From contig NC_057796.1 of the NCBI RefSeq assembly GCF_018294505.1, forward strand, positions 188,631,597 through 188,695,596: a stretch of DNA of 64,000 bases, written 5' to 3'. This stretch comes from Triticum aestivum. Lineage: Eukaryota > Streptophyta > Magnoliopsida > Poales > Poaceae. A program made the translations under genes and the position numbers. Of this stretch, positions 22,094 through 35,010 are shown piece after piece (within the stretch, counting starts at the first letter, position 1; every line of letters begins with the position of its first letter). The notes under the pieces are model-generated. The model was given only the letters and a program-made list of their open reading frames with translations, was not told the DNA's origin and searched no databases.

Positions 22094-23877
22094 AGGATAT
22101 CCCTTAGTGATGAACTAAGTCAGACAAGGTTTCATCTTCCTACTCTCCAAGTTGTTGTTCAGCTTAACCAACCAGTTCAGGGTATCCAACCCAGATTCTT
22201 GGAGAAGGGGTGGTTACAAGAAACCAACTTGATAAGGAGCTCAACATAACAGTCAGGGGACAACCTGGCGATACTTCCGAGAAGATAGCCGGAAAATTAT
22301 GAACCACCGAAATGTTATTAAGCTCAGGAGCAATCTTGCTTTCGAGGCAAGATGATATGATCAAAAGAGCAAGGGATTGACACAATCCTAACTCATTGAG
22401 CGAATAGTGCACCGGGAATAAGGACTAGGTAGCACGATCAATCTTAGGATGATGATTCAATAACCAGCACGCTAAGAGTGAGAGTATTGTCCATTAACTA
22501 CCAAGCAACGAGGTTGCTAGGAGTATTGATTTCACACATCACAGTTCACTTGTTGGCATTTTGGTTACAACAACACGGGACCGAGGAATGAATAATGATG
22601 GCGAGAAGTATCACTACGTCAAGAATTCATAAGAGGTGGCGCAATTCTCATGACATTCTTGACATAAAGATGGTAACACTCCAAGGTAGAACAGAGCAAA
22701 AGCTGGATTGGCATTTTGATCCACGGAATACAACTACTTTGACCTAATCCTCGAAGTGGACAAGGTACTGGAGTTTGTTTCTCCTAGTCATTCCAGGATA
22801 GAATGGCTTGACACACCACAAGAATATGATGTATCGATGAGCATGATTGCATGACATGCTCTTGACTATCAAATGATAGACGGAGATTAGGATACAACTA
22901 AAGAGAGGGACAACTCAAAGGAACATATATCTTTCTGAGTTGTGGATGCATAGATTAGTATGTCGAGCAAAGCTCAAAATTTCTTCTGGATAACCCATGC
23001 AGAAAGGTAGAACTGCGGATTCACAATGTAGAATGGAGAACTCATCAAGAGCACTCAGGTTGTGATCTTTTGGTTCAAAAGAACTTCTGCCATAAGCAGT
23101 TCATGGTATTTGGAAGAAGGAAATACCACGGACCTCGAGGACTATCGCAAAGGTTACTAATATCCTAAAGGTACGAGCAACACTATCAACACGAGGTAAG
23201 TAGAGTGAATCTTGGGCTTAAGAACCCAGAAATAGAAGGCCTACTAACTAAATGGCATCACGGGATGCTTTCGAGAATGGTGGCCAGAATCATCACACTG
23301 GGAACACAAAACATGGCTAGATTACTAGGTGACTCCCTAAAACACCTAGGGTCATAATAATAGCTCCAACATATATGTCGAGGCAATAGAGTACCTCAAC
23401 TCACCGATTAGTGTGGTTGAACTGGCCCAAAGGGGAGATCCGGAACGGAAAGAAGGGATTTGCAAATGCATCATACTATTTAGAAACCTGGGATGACTCG
23501 GACAGCATAACGGCTATAAATGCTCGAAAAATACTTGAGACATCCGGTAAAATAGTGGCATGACCACTCAACACCACAAAATCAAGGTTCCGAGACCAAC
23601 TGTTAACACACAGAAATACTAGAAACTGAATTGAGAGTTGAATTCATCATTCCTATAAGTCTACGGATTAGTAACACGTGATCCTGATAGAAAGAAGAGA
23701 AAGCCTAGTTCTTAATCCCCGTAGAAAAGAAGAGGTTGACTCAGATTAGAAGGGCATAAGGTAAAGGAGTAAAAAAGAGCTTTACGTTCCCTACCACAAT
23801 CAATTCCCTTATATAACTAAAGCATTTCTAGACTCGACTTCGACCAGTTTGGCTTGGTAATCCTACATGCAGTCAGG

Positions 23878-23888
23878 CTCTGATACCA
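23878..23888 (-). other. Primer-binding site of the LARD (initiator tRNA-Met type)
   Basis: The minus strand reads TGGTATCAGAG, complementary to the 3' end of plant initiator tRNA-Met, four bases (ACGT) inside the right LTR. It fixes the element on the minus strand. Confidence 0.85.
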
Positions 23889-23892
23889 ACGT

Positions 23893-26800
23893 TGTTAGGA
23901 CCCCGATCCTAAGTCACACCGACCAAGCATGTAACACATCATATCACTTTGCGGCCTCACGCACGGTATTCCCACGGGTGCCACCTTACCTGGCCCGGGA
24001 CCGTTTGCGCCTTTTGGCTCACGTATATGATAGTGTCGCTAGCATCCATGTGACAAAGAACCCGGGCCGACATGGCTAGTCGTGAATCCAAAGTGGCACT
24101 AACTTACAGGGACAGACATACATGACCCAGCAACAAACGTGTCGGTCATCAACGTATGAACCCAAGTCGTAGCAAGCTACAAGGACTTAAAGGAACAACG
24201 CGTGACATTTCCCTGAAGGGACAAACACAGGAACGAAGAAGGACACATGCCGGCCAGCCTAAGTGTTCCAGAGCAGTAGGAAGCTACCATGGCTCAGTGC
24301 AAGCAATAGGAGACATTTCCCGGTAAGAGAGGCTACCAAGAATAAACAACTAGGTTGTCGGATCCCACACATACCAAGCATTTTAATCATACACACAATA
24401 TGCTCGATATGTGCAAATACAACATGGCATCACAACAAAACTCTACAACTCAAAGTATTTATTCATTAGGCTACGAAGAGCTAGATATTACAAGCATGGG
24501 TCTAATGACCCAGTATTCAAGTCATACAAGCAATAAGCACATGCGAAAGCTTAACCTGTCTGAGTATCTACAAGAAGCTGAAAAGGCTGACAAGCCTGAT
24601 TATCTACAAGACGCTGCCGAGGGCACAAGATCGTAGCTGAGGTAACAAGCTAAATGTCGAAGTCGACACGGAACTACTAGCGAGACTGAAGTCTCTCTGC
24701 AAAAACATAAATTAAGCAAACGTGAGTACAAATGTACCCAGCAAGACTTACATCAGAACGAGCTACATATGCATCAGTATCAACAAAGGGGGTGGTCGAG
24801 TTTAACTGCAGCAAGCTAGCTTTGACTCAGTGGCTATCCTGAACTACAACTACAAGTAACTCTTTGAGGTGGCGCACACGAGTCCCATCAATACACCACT
24901 ACGGATCCGCTCCCGTCTCCCTACGAGAAGGCCATCCATAGCACTCACGCTTATCTTGCGCATTTTAGAGTATTCACTTTCACTTGTCTATGAACTACCG
25001 CGGACGCAGCTATTCAAATAGATGATGTTAACCCTACAGGGGTGTACTTCTTCACACACGCTCTCGCCACTTACCTCCTTGTACACCTTATGTATCTCGG
25101 CAACCTTCAAGTTGAAGCCTGGCGAGGGTGTCGGCCACGACCTGACTAACCACACAAGTCCCTAGTCCAGGTTTATCACCTATTCAGGTTCCATCCGAAG
25201 GGAGTCCGGCCGAGGTTTCCACATACGGCCCCGAACGATGTGTGCAGGGTTCCCGAGGCACCAAACGGGCATCCCGGTACACCGTGCCACATGCCTACCG
25301 CATACAGCCCACCCCTCGGGTCAGTGCTGCACACGGCCTCCAGCATACTACAAACACCAGAAAGTACTTGCAACTCCCGGACAGAGGACAGGGGCAGTTA
25401 ATAAGTCGAGAGGGTCCATTGGTTTCAGGCCCAATGCATGGTAGTAGCAGTTCATGGATCACAAACACAGAACTCAATTCCTGAGGATGGTTTCAATGAG
25501 ACAACCCACCATGTACTCCTACATGGCCTCTCACCGCTACCTTTACCAAATCATGTTCACACACTTAGCTCACACAGTAGGACATGATCATCACCATTCC
25601 AATTCATCCCCGATGAATCAGACCTGACTCAACTCTAAGAAGTAGCAGGCATGACGAACAAGCATGAATGAGTAGGCACATCAGGGCTCAAACAACTCCT
25701 ACTCATGCTAGTGGGTTTCATCTATTTACTGTGGCAATGACAGGTCATGCAGAGGAAAGGGGTTCAACTACCGCAGCATATAACAGTTGAATCGTTGTTC
25801 TCCTAATGCAGTAAAAGAGAGTAGGAGCGAGAGAGTGGGATTGTATCGGAATGAACAAGGGGTTTTTGCTTGCCTGGCACTTCTGAAGATAGTATAGCCC
25901 TTCATCGGTGTCATTGAACTCATCGTCGGAACCACGTCTACTGAGAGGGATCGAATACCGGCAACAGAGAAGGAACACAATCAATGCAATGCGCAATATG
26001 ATGCATGATCATGACATGTCAACATGCTGTGATTTGAGCTAATGCAACTAGAACAGAAGGGTTTGAGCTTATTTGAACCAAGGGTTCAAATTCAAACTCA
26101 AGTTATGAACTCATATAATGTATTATCATGTTTTGATCTAAACAGCAGGGTTAAGTTTCTTTATCATGCTTTAAACCAGTACAGATGGATTTTTCATATA
26201 TAAATTATTTCATTTGGAGTTATGGTTGAATTTCTATAATTTTTAGAAGTTTCAAACATTTTCTGACCTCCCCTGGGTCCATTAAACACTTACTGAGCCA
26301 GCATTACGACACTGTGACATCAGCGATCAACGGGGCCGGTCCAAGTCAAACTGACCAGTGGGTCCCATGTGTCAGTGGTTAACTAAACTAACTAAATTTG
26401 GTTAGCACTAACCTAGGTTAATTAGCTGGGCGGGGCCCGCATGTCATTGACCCTGGGGAGGTCAAACAGTGGTCAAACCTGGGTCAACTCGCCGGAGTTG
26501 ACCCGTGGCTCGTCGCCGGCAGAGGGCGTCGGGTTTGGCCCTCCAGCGACCAAACGAGTGGTGGTTTGGCTTCGCGCAATGCTGGTCCTCGTCCGCATCC
26601 AACGGAGCCATCAGCTCGCGCCGGAGAGGACCAGAACGACGTCGGTGAAGGGAAGTGCGGTGGCCAGACTTCGGCCGGCAATGGTTTGGGCGATGCGGGG
26701 CAAGGGAGGAGCCGTGGTTGGTCGTGTTCGACTCACGGGAGTGCGGTGAGTGCAGCGGTGAGCTCGGACGCAAGCTGTGGTGGTTGCGGCCACGACGGTG

Positions 26801-27820
26801 ACTTGGACGACGGAGCCGAGCTCGCGGCTCCGGTGGAATCGGCAGCTATAGGACAGGAACAAGCTCGGGGAAGAGGGGGAAAGACGCAACAGCTCAGCGA
26901 GTTGAACGGAGGCCTCGGCGTGCTCGGGGAGGGGCTGGTGATGACGGGAGGTCGCCGGCGATCTCGGTGGCCCGAGGAGGAAGAAGACATCGAGAATGGT
27001 GCTCCAGGGCTCTTCCCGTCGCATAGCTCGGTGGAGACGGCATGGATGTCGATGGCGGAGCTTCCTTGCGCGTCGGAGAGGCGAGGGGTGGACGGTGTCC
27101 GTGGCTACGGCAAACGGCGGCGACGGCTGTGCTCGGTGGAGAGAGCAGCGGAGGGGGAGGAGCACGGGGAGGGTGCGAGGCGGTCGGGGTGTGCGTCTCG
27201 ACGTCCAGGGCGTCCAGAGGGAGAAGGGGGAAGCCAGGTAGGGAGGAGGTGGCGCTGCTCGTGCCAGCGCGCGGCGACCACGCGCCCCTGCCTTCTGGCG
27301 TGAGGTAGGGGGTGACCGGCGCTGGCCAGTCGGCTGGGCCGGCACAGTGCCAGGTCAGCAAGTGGCCAAGGTAAGTTCCCCTTTTCTAATTTGTTTCTGT
27401 TTTCTATTTGTTTTTTTTATTTAGTAAAAATACTAAACCATTTGATAAAATCCTGGAAATAATTATGGGTGCTTTCTGAATTATTCCAGTGACCCTTAAC
27501 AATTTCCAACATTTTTGGAGCACCCAAAATATATATAGCATTTAAATAGCTCCAATTCAAATATGTTTGAATTAATTCAAAGTCCAAATATGTCCTGTAG
27601 AAATGTGAACCATTTTTGGTAGATGCTTCCACCTTGATCCAGAAATGATGAACATTTTTAAAGGGCATTTTGAAATCATTGGAAAAGATTTTAGTTGAAC
27701 CTATTTGAATTCCTTTTGATGCTAGGGTTTGAACATCCCCATTACAAATTTCCATGAAAGTTAAACATGGTGCAAGGAAGATGCAAACACTAGGCAGTAG
27801 CACGGGCTAGGGATGTGACA
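23893..27820 (-). repeat. 5' LTR of the LARD
   Basis: The plus strand starts TGTTAGGACCCCGATCC and ends GGGATGTGACA; GCGTA follows. It is collinear with 16470-20462. A GC-rich block at 26440-27340 corresponds to 19100-19980 of the other LTR and gives long but mutually overlapping low-complexity frames on both strands. These are compositional and not genes. Confidence 0.85.
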
Positions 27821-27825
27821 GCGTA

Positions 27826-28548
27826 TCTTCAAGCGGTTCGCTCGTCAGGTGAACGCGACCCTTCCCAGGCTCGAGGCCACGCGCCCGCTCAGGTGGTCCA
27901 ACTGCGCCATCACCTTTAGCTCGTCGGACCAGCTCAACTGCGCGGCAACTGCCGGCGCCCTCCCGATGCTCTGCTCGCCCATCATCAGCAATGTCCAAGT
28001 CACCAAGACCCTCATCGATGGTGGCACGGGCCTCAATGTTCTGTCCGTTGAGACGTTCGACCGCCTCCAAGTGCCATACGATCAGCTGCAGCCTACCAAG
28101 CCCTTCTCAGGAGTGATCGACGGCTCCACCACCCCGATAGGGCAGGTCCGCCTCCCTGTCACATTCAGCCAGCACGACAATTACCGCACCAAGCTCATCA
28201 ACTTCGACGTCGCCCACATCCGTCTGTCGTACAACGCCATCCTTGGGTATCGAGCCCTAGCCAAGTTTATGGCGGTGACCCACCATGGCTACAACGTCCT
28301 CAAGATGCCAGGGAGCAGCGGCATCATCATGGTCGCTTGTGAGGAAAGGGATGCGGTGTGCTCTCCCGAGCGCGCTTACCAGGCGGCAGCAGCCGAAGAC
28401 CCAGACAACGAAGGCACCCTGTACCCTCCTGAGGCCATCCCCAAGAACAAGAAGCAGCTACTCCACCAAGGGCCTCAGGAGAGCGGCGTTTCCAGCGGCA
28501 CCACCTCAGGACTTGCGCCCACGGATGGAGCGCCTCCCTCCCTCGCAT
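27826..28548 (+). pseudogene. Protease segment of the host Gypsy element
   Basis: Open plus-strand frame continuing directly from gag across the LARD site. It opens with IFKRFARQVNATLPRLE, has VTKTLIDGGTGLNVLSVETF as the retropepsin-like site (D-G-G form), and then LINFDVAHIRLSYNAILGY. It is homologous to 8780-8200 on the minus strand. The frame ends in a TAG at 28548-28550. The fold looks complete, so this domain is the best preserved of the element. Confidence 0.8.
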
Positions 28549-28944
28549 AGAAAGGCGCGCCCGGCGCCCTCCTCAGGCTGGGCTAGGGGGTTCTCTTCTG
28601 GAAGGCCTCAGACTTAGCCAACGTCACGAGGGAGGCGCTCGGGCACCACGTGGAGGTGTGCTTCGCTTCACGTTTCCCTCAAGAGGACACAAGGCGTGGA
28701 GCGCCTAGTGCTCATGAGTTCATCACCAAGGCGACCCAGGAGCTTCAAGAGGCAAGGACCATACGTGGCGACCGTTGCCTACCACCCGGTGCAGCTTCCC
28801 ATCCTGGCGAGGATGGCGGGCTGCGCGTCTGCATCGATATTCCAGGGCTCAACAGGGCCGCATCTCAGGGGCGCTTCTAGCCTTCGCGCGTTGGATGGTG
28901 TGCGAGGGTCCAGCACACATCTATGTTCGCATGCCATTGGGCTT
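28549..28944 (+). pseudogene. RT N-terminus of the host Gypsy element, degenerate
   Basis: Several frames carry RT-like pieces: REALGHHVEVCF near 28630, LRVCIDIPGLNRA near 28820, and YVRMPLG at 28920-28942. The last is the segment before the 'NA-TFQ' motif. The frame is cut inside the codon after MPLG by the Maximus-like insertion (GGCTT) and resumes at 46556. The DAFSGYHQIK block is not recognisable, so there is also an internal deletion. Confidence 0.6.
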
Positions 28945-30453
28945 TGTAAGTGCATCTAGTGCCCCTTAGTGATTTTGGTGTATTGAAGACTTATAGGTTA
29001 AGGGACTAATGTGTTTATGAGTGTACACGGGTCTATAAGTCTATGAGGAGTTTGATATTTACAGAGAAAGTCGACCCCTAAAATGAATACCTTCGACTGA
29101 AGATTTTGGTTTTCTGAAGACTTTCTGAAGACTTTGAAAGTGAAGAAATTGGTGTAACCCTGAAGACTTGGTATTCATTCGAGGAACATGAAGCGTGAAG
29201 ACTTTTGTTTTCGCAGTTTCATTTTCTCTTTCTTGAGTCATAGGAAACACCGTACTGTTAAAGGGGGTCGAGGAAATACTAAGAAAAAAATTCCAAGTGA
29301 TGCTCAACTCAAAATCCTACACCTACCAATCCCTTCGAGTGAAGCCATTGGAAATCTCATACAGTTCAGTCATATTCTTCAGTGACAGAGATGAAGTTCT
29401 TCTGGTCTCTGAGGAATTTGTTCTGACTGAGGAGTTAGGGATTCGCCAGTGCGGATTACCTACACAGTGAGGTACATGATAGCCCTGAGGAATTTGAGCC
29501 TCAAATATCCGACCGTTGTTGTGTTACGCACCAGCTGTTCCAAAATATCTACCAACCTAACGGTCATATCATTGAAGGGCATTTATGTCTTATCATGTCG
29601 GGCTGCTCCCTAGGCTATAAATAGCCGCCCCCTACAACCACTAGCTGGTTGGCTGCTCCGAGAGAAACTGACACTTGTCATTTGAGAGCATCCCATCCTC
29701 CGAGGACTTTGAGAAAAAATCATCAAGTGAGGAAAAACCCAAACCCAAACACCTACAAACCCAAAGTGATTGAGCATCACTGAAGAGATTGATCTTGCGT
29801 AGATCCGACGCTTGTTACCTTTGAAGACTGTGCTTCTTCCAGACGGTTAGGCGTCATGGTCTAGAGCATCCAAGAGGAAATTGTGGATCGCCGAGTGACC
29901 GAGTTTGTGAAGGTTCGGAAGTCACCTGAAGACTTACCACGAGTGATTGGGCGAGGTCTGTGTGACCTTAGCTCAAGGAGAATACGGTGAGGACTGTGTG
30001 TCCGGGACTGTGTGTCCTCAGGTTTAAATACCTAGCCGCTCCAACCAGATGTACAACTGAGACAGCAGTTGGAACTGGTCTACCAAATCATTGTCTTCAC
30101 CAAGCTACTGGTTCTATTTCCTCAACTCTTTCATTTCCTCATTACAGTTGTTGTGTGCTTGTTCATATCTGTTTGAAGACTTTGACTGAAGACTTTCTCA
30201 ATTTCCTCAGTTCAATTTCTTCAGTCTGTTTGTCTTCATCCTGTGTTATCCTGTGTTTACGCTTTCTGTACTCTGTGCTTGTCTTCATTTCATCATGATG
30301 ACCATGCTTGTGTTCTGTTATGTTTACTTTTGAGTACTTATTCCGCTGCAAGTAGTTCTTCGCTAAGGAATTTCCTCACCCGCAAATTCCTCAGTGAAGA
30401 ATTCATAAAAATCGCCTATTCACCCCCCCTCTAGTCGATATAACGCACTTTCA
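28945..30453 (+). repeat. 5' LTR of the Maximus-like element
   Basis: Starts TGTAAGTGCATCTAGTGCCC and ends GCACTTTCA. A TATA box 'ggctataaatagcc' lies at about 29613-29626. It is rich in 'gaagac/gaagaatt' motifs, as is the whole element. It matches 45060-46555. Confidence 0.9.
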
Positions 30454-30455
30454 AT

Positions 30456-30467
30456 TGGTATCAGAGC
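30456..30467 (+). other. Primer-binding site (initiator tRNA-Met type)
   Basis: TGGTATCAGAGC begins two bases after the 5' LTR. Confidence 0.88.
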
Positions 30468-30520
30468 AAGGTACTCCCTTGTTCTGTGTGATTTTGGTTT
30501 AACCGCCTGGAGTTTTAGTT

Positions 30521-32167
30521 ATGTCGACCGCAGGTATGATCAAGGTCTCTGCTGGGTGTCCTACCTTCGATGGGACGGACTACCCCTACTGGAAGAATAA
30601 GATGCGAATGCATCTTGAGGCAATTGATAACGATCTCTGGTATGTTGTGGAAAATGGTGTTCCCTCAGTCACACCTTCTCTGAATGCTACTGATGTGAAG
30701 AGATTCAAGCAACTCGACTCCCAAGCGAAGAACATCATATGTGGCCATCTGAGCAAAGGGCAGTATGGAAGAGTGAGTGCTTTGGAAACTGCTAAGCTTA
30801 TCTGGGATAGGCTGTCCAAAGTCAATGAAGGAGTCTCAACACAGCGTGACTCTCGAGTTGACGTTCTTCGCAATCTCTTCAACCGCTTCAAAAGACTCGA
30901 CAATGAAAATGTTCAACAAACCTTCGATCGCCTCACTGACATCTCAAATGAGCTTCAAGCACTTGGTGCCACTGACATCACCGACCATGAGGTGGTGAAG
31001 AAATTGGTGAGATTGCTTGATTCCTCATTTGATACTTTGGCACTGATGATACAAGAACGTGCTGATTACAAGTCACTTGATCCCGCTGATATCCTCGAGA
31101 GGCTAAATACTCATGAGTTCCAGCTTGCTGAGAAGAGAGATCTCTACGGTTCGAGCTATGGCAGATCACGTGCCCTGAAGGCCAAGGTCGTCTCTGAATC
31201 TGAAGGTGAAGATTCTGGTAGTAGCCTTGGTGATCCTGAAGAACTGAGCCAGGAGCTAGCACTGCTCGTGAAGAAATTCCAAAGGTTCTCAAGACGTGGT
31301 CGCTTTGGAAAATCCTCAAGGAGCAATGATTCCTCATCCAGTGACTACAAGAGGCTATGCCACAAATACAAGAAACTTGGTCACTACATTCAAGATTGTC
31401 CTCAGTGGGAAAAGGAATCAAAGAAGAAGAAATACAAGGAGTACAGTTCTGATGACTCGAAGAAGAAGAAGAAATCTTCAAAGTCTTCATCATCAAAATC
31501 TTCAAAGTCTTCATCTCACAAGAAAAGCAGCTTCAAGAAGGCTCGGGCATTCATTGGCAAGGAAATGGACTCTGAGGCTGAATCTGAGGAATATGAGGAA
31601 GAGGAGGCATCTGAGGAGTCAGAGTCTGTTGTGGCGAGTCTAGCTCTCACTACTGCATTCGTCAGCAAGTCTATCTTCAACTCTGAAGAAAATGGCTCCA
31701 CCAACAAGGCTGATGAAGGCAATGATGACTACGCTCCCACCTATTGCTTCATGGCGAAGGGTGCCAAGGTACTCAAATATACCTCCTCTGAATCAAGTGA
31801 GAATGAATCAGATGAAAACCTCAAGCCCAGCTACTCTAAACTTGCTAAGATTGCTGTGAAACAACAAAAGGCTTTTGAAAAGGTTCAAAACATGCTAGAC
31901 AAAAGTGATGATATGTTGGGTGAAGAAATGGATCGCACTAAAACCTTGACTGAAAATCTTCAGAGACTTCAGTCTAGGTTTGACAACCTTCAAGGTCATC
32001 ATAACACTCTCTTATCTGATCATGAGAAGCTTTCTTATGAATTTCTTCAGAGAAAGCAAGATCTTGAAAAGCTAAGAGTGAGTTATGAAGATCTTCAGAA
32101 GGAGCGCGATTCATTACTTGCTCAACAAATCAGCGCTCTCAGGAAGAATTTGTTCCTCCATGTTTGA
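30521..32167 (+). pseudogene. gag of the Maximus-like element
   Basis: The ATG at 30521 opens a 548-codon frame. Residues 10-240 are a Copia gag core (FDGTDYPYWKNKMRMHLEAI, WDRLSKVNEG, VLRNLFNRFKRLDNENV). At about residue 280 the zinc knuckle reads CHKYKKLGHYIQDC: its second cysteine is tyrosine (TAC at 31367-31369), so the CX2CX4HX4C motif is broken. A Lys/Ser-rich and then acidic Glu/Ser-rich region follows, then a coiled-coil-like C-terminus (about residues 430-545: DKSDDMLGEEMDRTKTLTEN). A frameshift near 32140 ends the frame, and coding continues in the next frame from about 32150. It is the capsid/nucleocapsid protein in intact relatives. Confidence 0.85.
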
Positions 32168-33311
32168 AGTGCATTGAACGTGAATCTGCTAATTCTTCAC
32201 CTGAATGTTCAAATGCTTCTAATGCTACAAATTCTTCAACTGTCTCTGCTATCACTAATTCCTCATCTGAGGACATTGCTAGTATCACTGATGATGCAGG
32301 GCTGAAGGAATTGTACATGACAGGCATGTACAAAAGCCTCAAAGGGCATCAGACTCTTTGTGATGTGCTTAAAAAGCAGATCCTCAACAGGAACCCTAGG
32401 AAAGAGGGTATTGCCTTTGAGAGGAAACTCAATGCTGATGGTACATATTGGAAGCCTGAGCAGTACCCCAAAACCTCATGGGTTGCTGCAAAGGGACCTC
32501 CAGTTGATCCATCCAATTTATCTGGCTTTACATGTGAATCTCCTCATTCTTCTGATGAGTCATTTGACTCCAACTATAAACTGTTCAAAAATTAGAATGG
32601 TGAAGTATTCGCTAGATATGTTGGCACTGACTGCAGGAACGGTTCCCCTATGAAGAAAATCTGGGTTCCCCAAAGGTGCCTTGAAAATCTTCAGGTGAAT
32701 GTCATCATGACACCACCCGTGAAGAATAAGAAACCCAGATCAAATTCTTCATATGGACCAAATTCTTCATATGGATCCAAGTCCTCATACGGACCAAATT
32801 CCTCACGTGGATCAAATTCCTCAAAATGATCAAAGTCCTCATATGATTATCATCGTGCTAATACCTCTGTTTCGCAGGGAAGAGCTAAGGGCTATGAATA
32901 TGAGCATTATTCTTCTAACCAGTATGTTCATAAGTCCTCGAAGAATTTCTCTGCTTATTCATATGCTTACCCTAACTCCTCTTATGTGAAACGAAATGGA
33001 TTGGCTTCTATGCCACCTTTCTCGTATGGAGCTCGCAGAGTGATGAACTCTTTGCCACCCCTTGAGATGTGGGTGGTGAAGAAAAAGAACTAATCTATTA
33101 TGCAGGGTCAGGTATCCAGACGTGCTAAAAGGTCTGAAGAATTTGCTGGAGACCTGAAATTGCCTGAAAGGACGCAGGCTAATCATGAAGAAATGAACTT
33201 TCATTTCTCACGTCCTCATACTGCTTTATCTGTTCTATTGCTTGATGAAATTGATCTGATGAATTGATGTCATATTCTTCACTGATGAAGTATATGAGTT
33301 CGTAAGCTGCA
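32150..33311 (+). pseudogene. gag-pol linker region of the Maximus-like element
   Basis: After the frameshift the frame reads LKCIERESANSSPECSNAS and runs to a TAG at 32593-32595. It then continues in frame (NGEVFARYVGTDCRNGSPMK) to a TGA at 32827-32829 and further to about 33091. The Ser/Tyr-rich repeats 'SSYGPNSSYGSKSS' are a linker. 33100-33311 is degenerate and rich in stops. The TAG and TGA stand where coding otherwise continues unbroken on both sides. Confidence 0.7.
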
Positions 33312-35010
33312 CTAATTCATCTGCAGGATGATCAACCCAAAGCCAATGAGTGGGTCCTCGATAGTGGATGTACAAATCACATGACTGGTGACAAGAATCT
33401 ATTGATGGATGCTCCCTTATCTCCATCGCATCTGAAGCATATCATCTTCGCTGACAAAGACAAAAGTCAGGTATTGGGTCTAGGTAAGGTTGCTATCTCA
33501 AAGGATCGGCACATGGACAAAGTCATGCTTGTCGAGTCCTTAGGATACAACCTCATGTCTGTCTCAATGCTTTGTGATCTTGATATGGTTGTTGTCTTTG
33601 GAAAGTATCGTTGTGTTGTGATCATGGAAGCTGACCATTCCAAAGTCTTCGAAGGCTTTAGGAGAGGAGACTTGTATATTGTTGACTTCTCTACAGGACC
33701 ACAACCAGCCGTGTGCCTACTTGCAAAAGCTTCAGAAGGCTGGCTATGGCATCGACGACTTGGTCATGCGGGCATGAGGAATTTGCACACGCTCGCGAAG
33801 AAGAAGCATGTCATTGGCATTGAGAATGTCAAATTCCTCAAGGATCACTTATGCGGAGCCTGTGAAGCTGGAAAGATGACCAAGGCCAAACATCCAGCGA
33901 AGACAATTATGACTACCACTCGTCCATTTGAATTGCTTCACATGGATCTCTTTGGTCCTAACCATTATTCTGCCGTCACAAATGATGCATCTCTCTATGG
34001 CTTTGTTATTGTTGATGATTACTCTCGTTACACATGGGTGCATATTGTCACTTACAAACATGAAGTGCAGGAAGTCTTCAAACGATTTTCCTCGAGGGCT
34101 TCAACCAACTTTGGTGTGAAGATCAAGCACATCAGGAGTGACAATGGAACTGAGTTCAAGAATTCTGGTCTTGATGACTATCTTGATGAACTTGGTATTA
34201 CTCATGAGTTATCTGCTCCTTATACTCCTCAGCAGAATGGCGTCGTGGAGCGCAAGAACAGGACTCTTGTTGAGATAGCTCGCACTATGCTTGATGAGTA
34301 CAAGACGCTTCGTCACTTCTGGATTGAGGCAATTTATACTGCGTGCCACATCATCAACAGAGTATATCTTCACAAATTCTTCAAGACGACTGCCTATGAA
34401 CTCCTCACTGACAAGAAACCCAATGTGAGTTATTTCAAAGTCTTCGGTGCTAAATGTTGGATCAGAGATCCTCATCACAACTCTAAATTTGCACCGAAAG
34501 CACATGAAGGTTTTATGCTTGGTTACGGAAAGGACTCGCACACCTACAGAGTCTTCAACAACGTTCACCACAAAGTTGTTGAAACTGTAGATGTGCGGTT
34601 CAATGAAACTAATGGCTCGTAAAGAGAGCACCTACCTTCTGTGATAGATGAACCAGCACCTGAGGAAACTATCAAGTTCAAGGCTACTGAGGATGTCATT
34701 CCGACCGAAGAATTTGGTGAAGAATTCATTCCAAAATGTGAAGAACGTCGAGCTAATGCACCTGAAGAAAATGGTGCTGAAGAAAATGCTGATCAAATTC
34801 CTCGACGACAACCAGCTCATCCTCGCGTTGCAAACGAAGTGCAAATTGAGAGAATCATTGATGACATTGAAGCACCAGGTCCTCTCACACGCTCAAAAGC
34901 TTCACATTTATCTAACTTTTGTGGGCACTTTGCTTTCGTGTCCATCACAGAGCCCACTAAGGTAGATGAAGCATTTTTGGAGCCTGAATGGATTCAAGCT
35001 ATGCAAGAAG
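33312..35010 (+). pseudogene. Protease, integrase and RT N-terminus (Copia)
   Basis: The frame is open well before the first Met at 33381. It contains the protease site WVLDSGCTNHMTGD (Asp codon at 33360). Integrase follows: zinc-binding LWHRRLGHAGMRNL...CGACEAGK, then the catalytic residues in LLHMDLFGP, KHIRSDNGTEF and NGVVERKNRTL, all present. A TAA at 34620-34622 stops the frame. Reading continues unchanged after it (REHLPSVIDEPAPEE) into the pre-RT region and ends QAMQEEL at 35015, where the solo LTR is inserted. Protease and integrase look catalytically complete, so the element probably died through the TAA, the linker breaks and the nested insertion. Confidence 0.85.

Larger units (their letters stand above)
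20463..23892 (-). other. Non-coding interior of the LARD
   Basis: 3.4 kb with only short, chance-length open frames on both strands and no gag or pol motif. Composition is even and moderately AT-rich. The only simple repeat is a CA run at 22075-22093. Interiors of this class are thought to be conserved as structured RNA that is packaged by proteins from another element. That is knowledge of the class and is not shown here. Confidence 0.8.
16465..27825 (-). mobile_element. LARD (large non-coding LTR element, Sukkula type) with GCGTA duplication
   Basis: GCGTA at 16465-16469 and at 27821-27825 flank an 11.35-kb element with LTRs of 3,993 and 3,928 bp and a 3.4-kb interior without coding capacity. 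Orientation is minus: the primer site sits beside the right LTR and the polypurine tract beside the left. Dimensions and layout match the published LARD class of Triticeae (long LTRs, about 3.5-kb conserved non-coding interior). The name Sukkula is from memory. The host gag-pol frame continues across the site. In the first 230 or so aligned bases the LTRs differ at about a dozen positions by eye. Confidence 0.85.

Noticed and set aside
22070..22095. CA run as part of a CRISPR-like or satellite array
   Set aside because: A single short dinucleotide microsatellite without spacers or higher-order repeats.
26441..27361. Overlapping long frames on both strands in the right LARD LTR
   Set aside because: They come from a GC-rich, low-complexity block; several frames are open at once and none is conserved in the left LTR.
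16470..27820. Possible CACTA or other DNA transposon
   Set aside because: TG...CA ends, 5-bp duplication, tRNA-Met primer site, polypurine tract and 3.9-kb direct repeats identify an LTR element.
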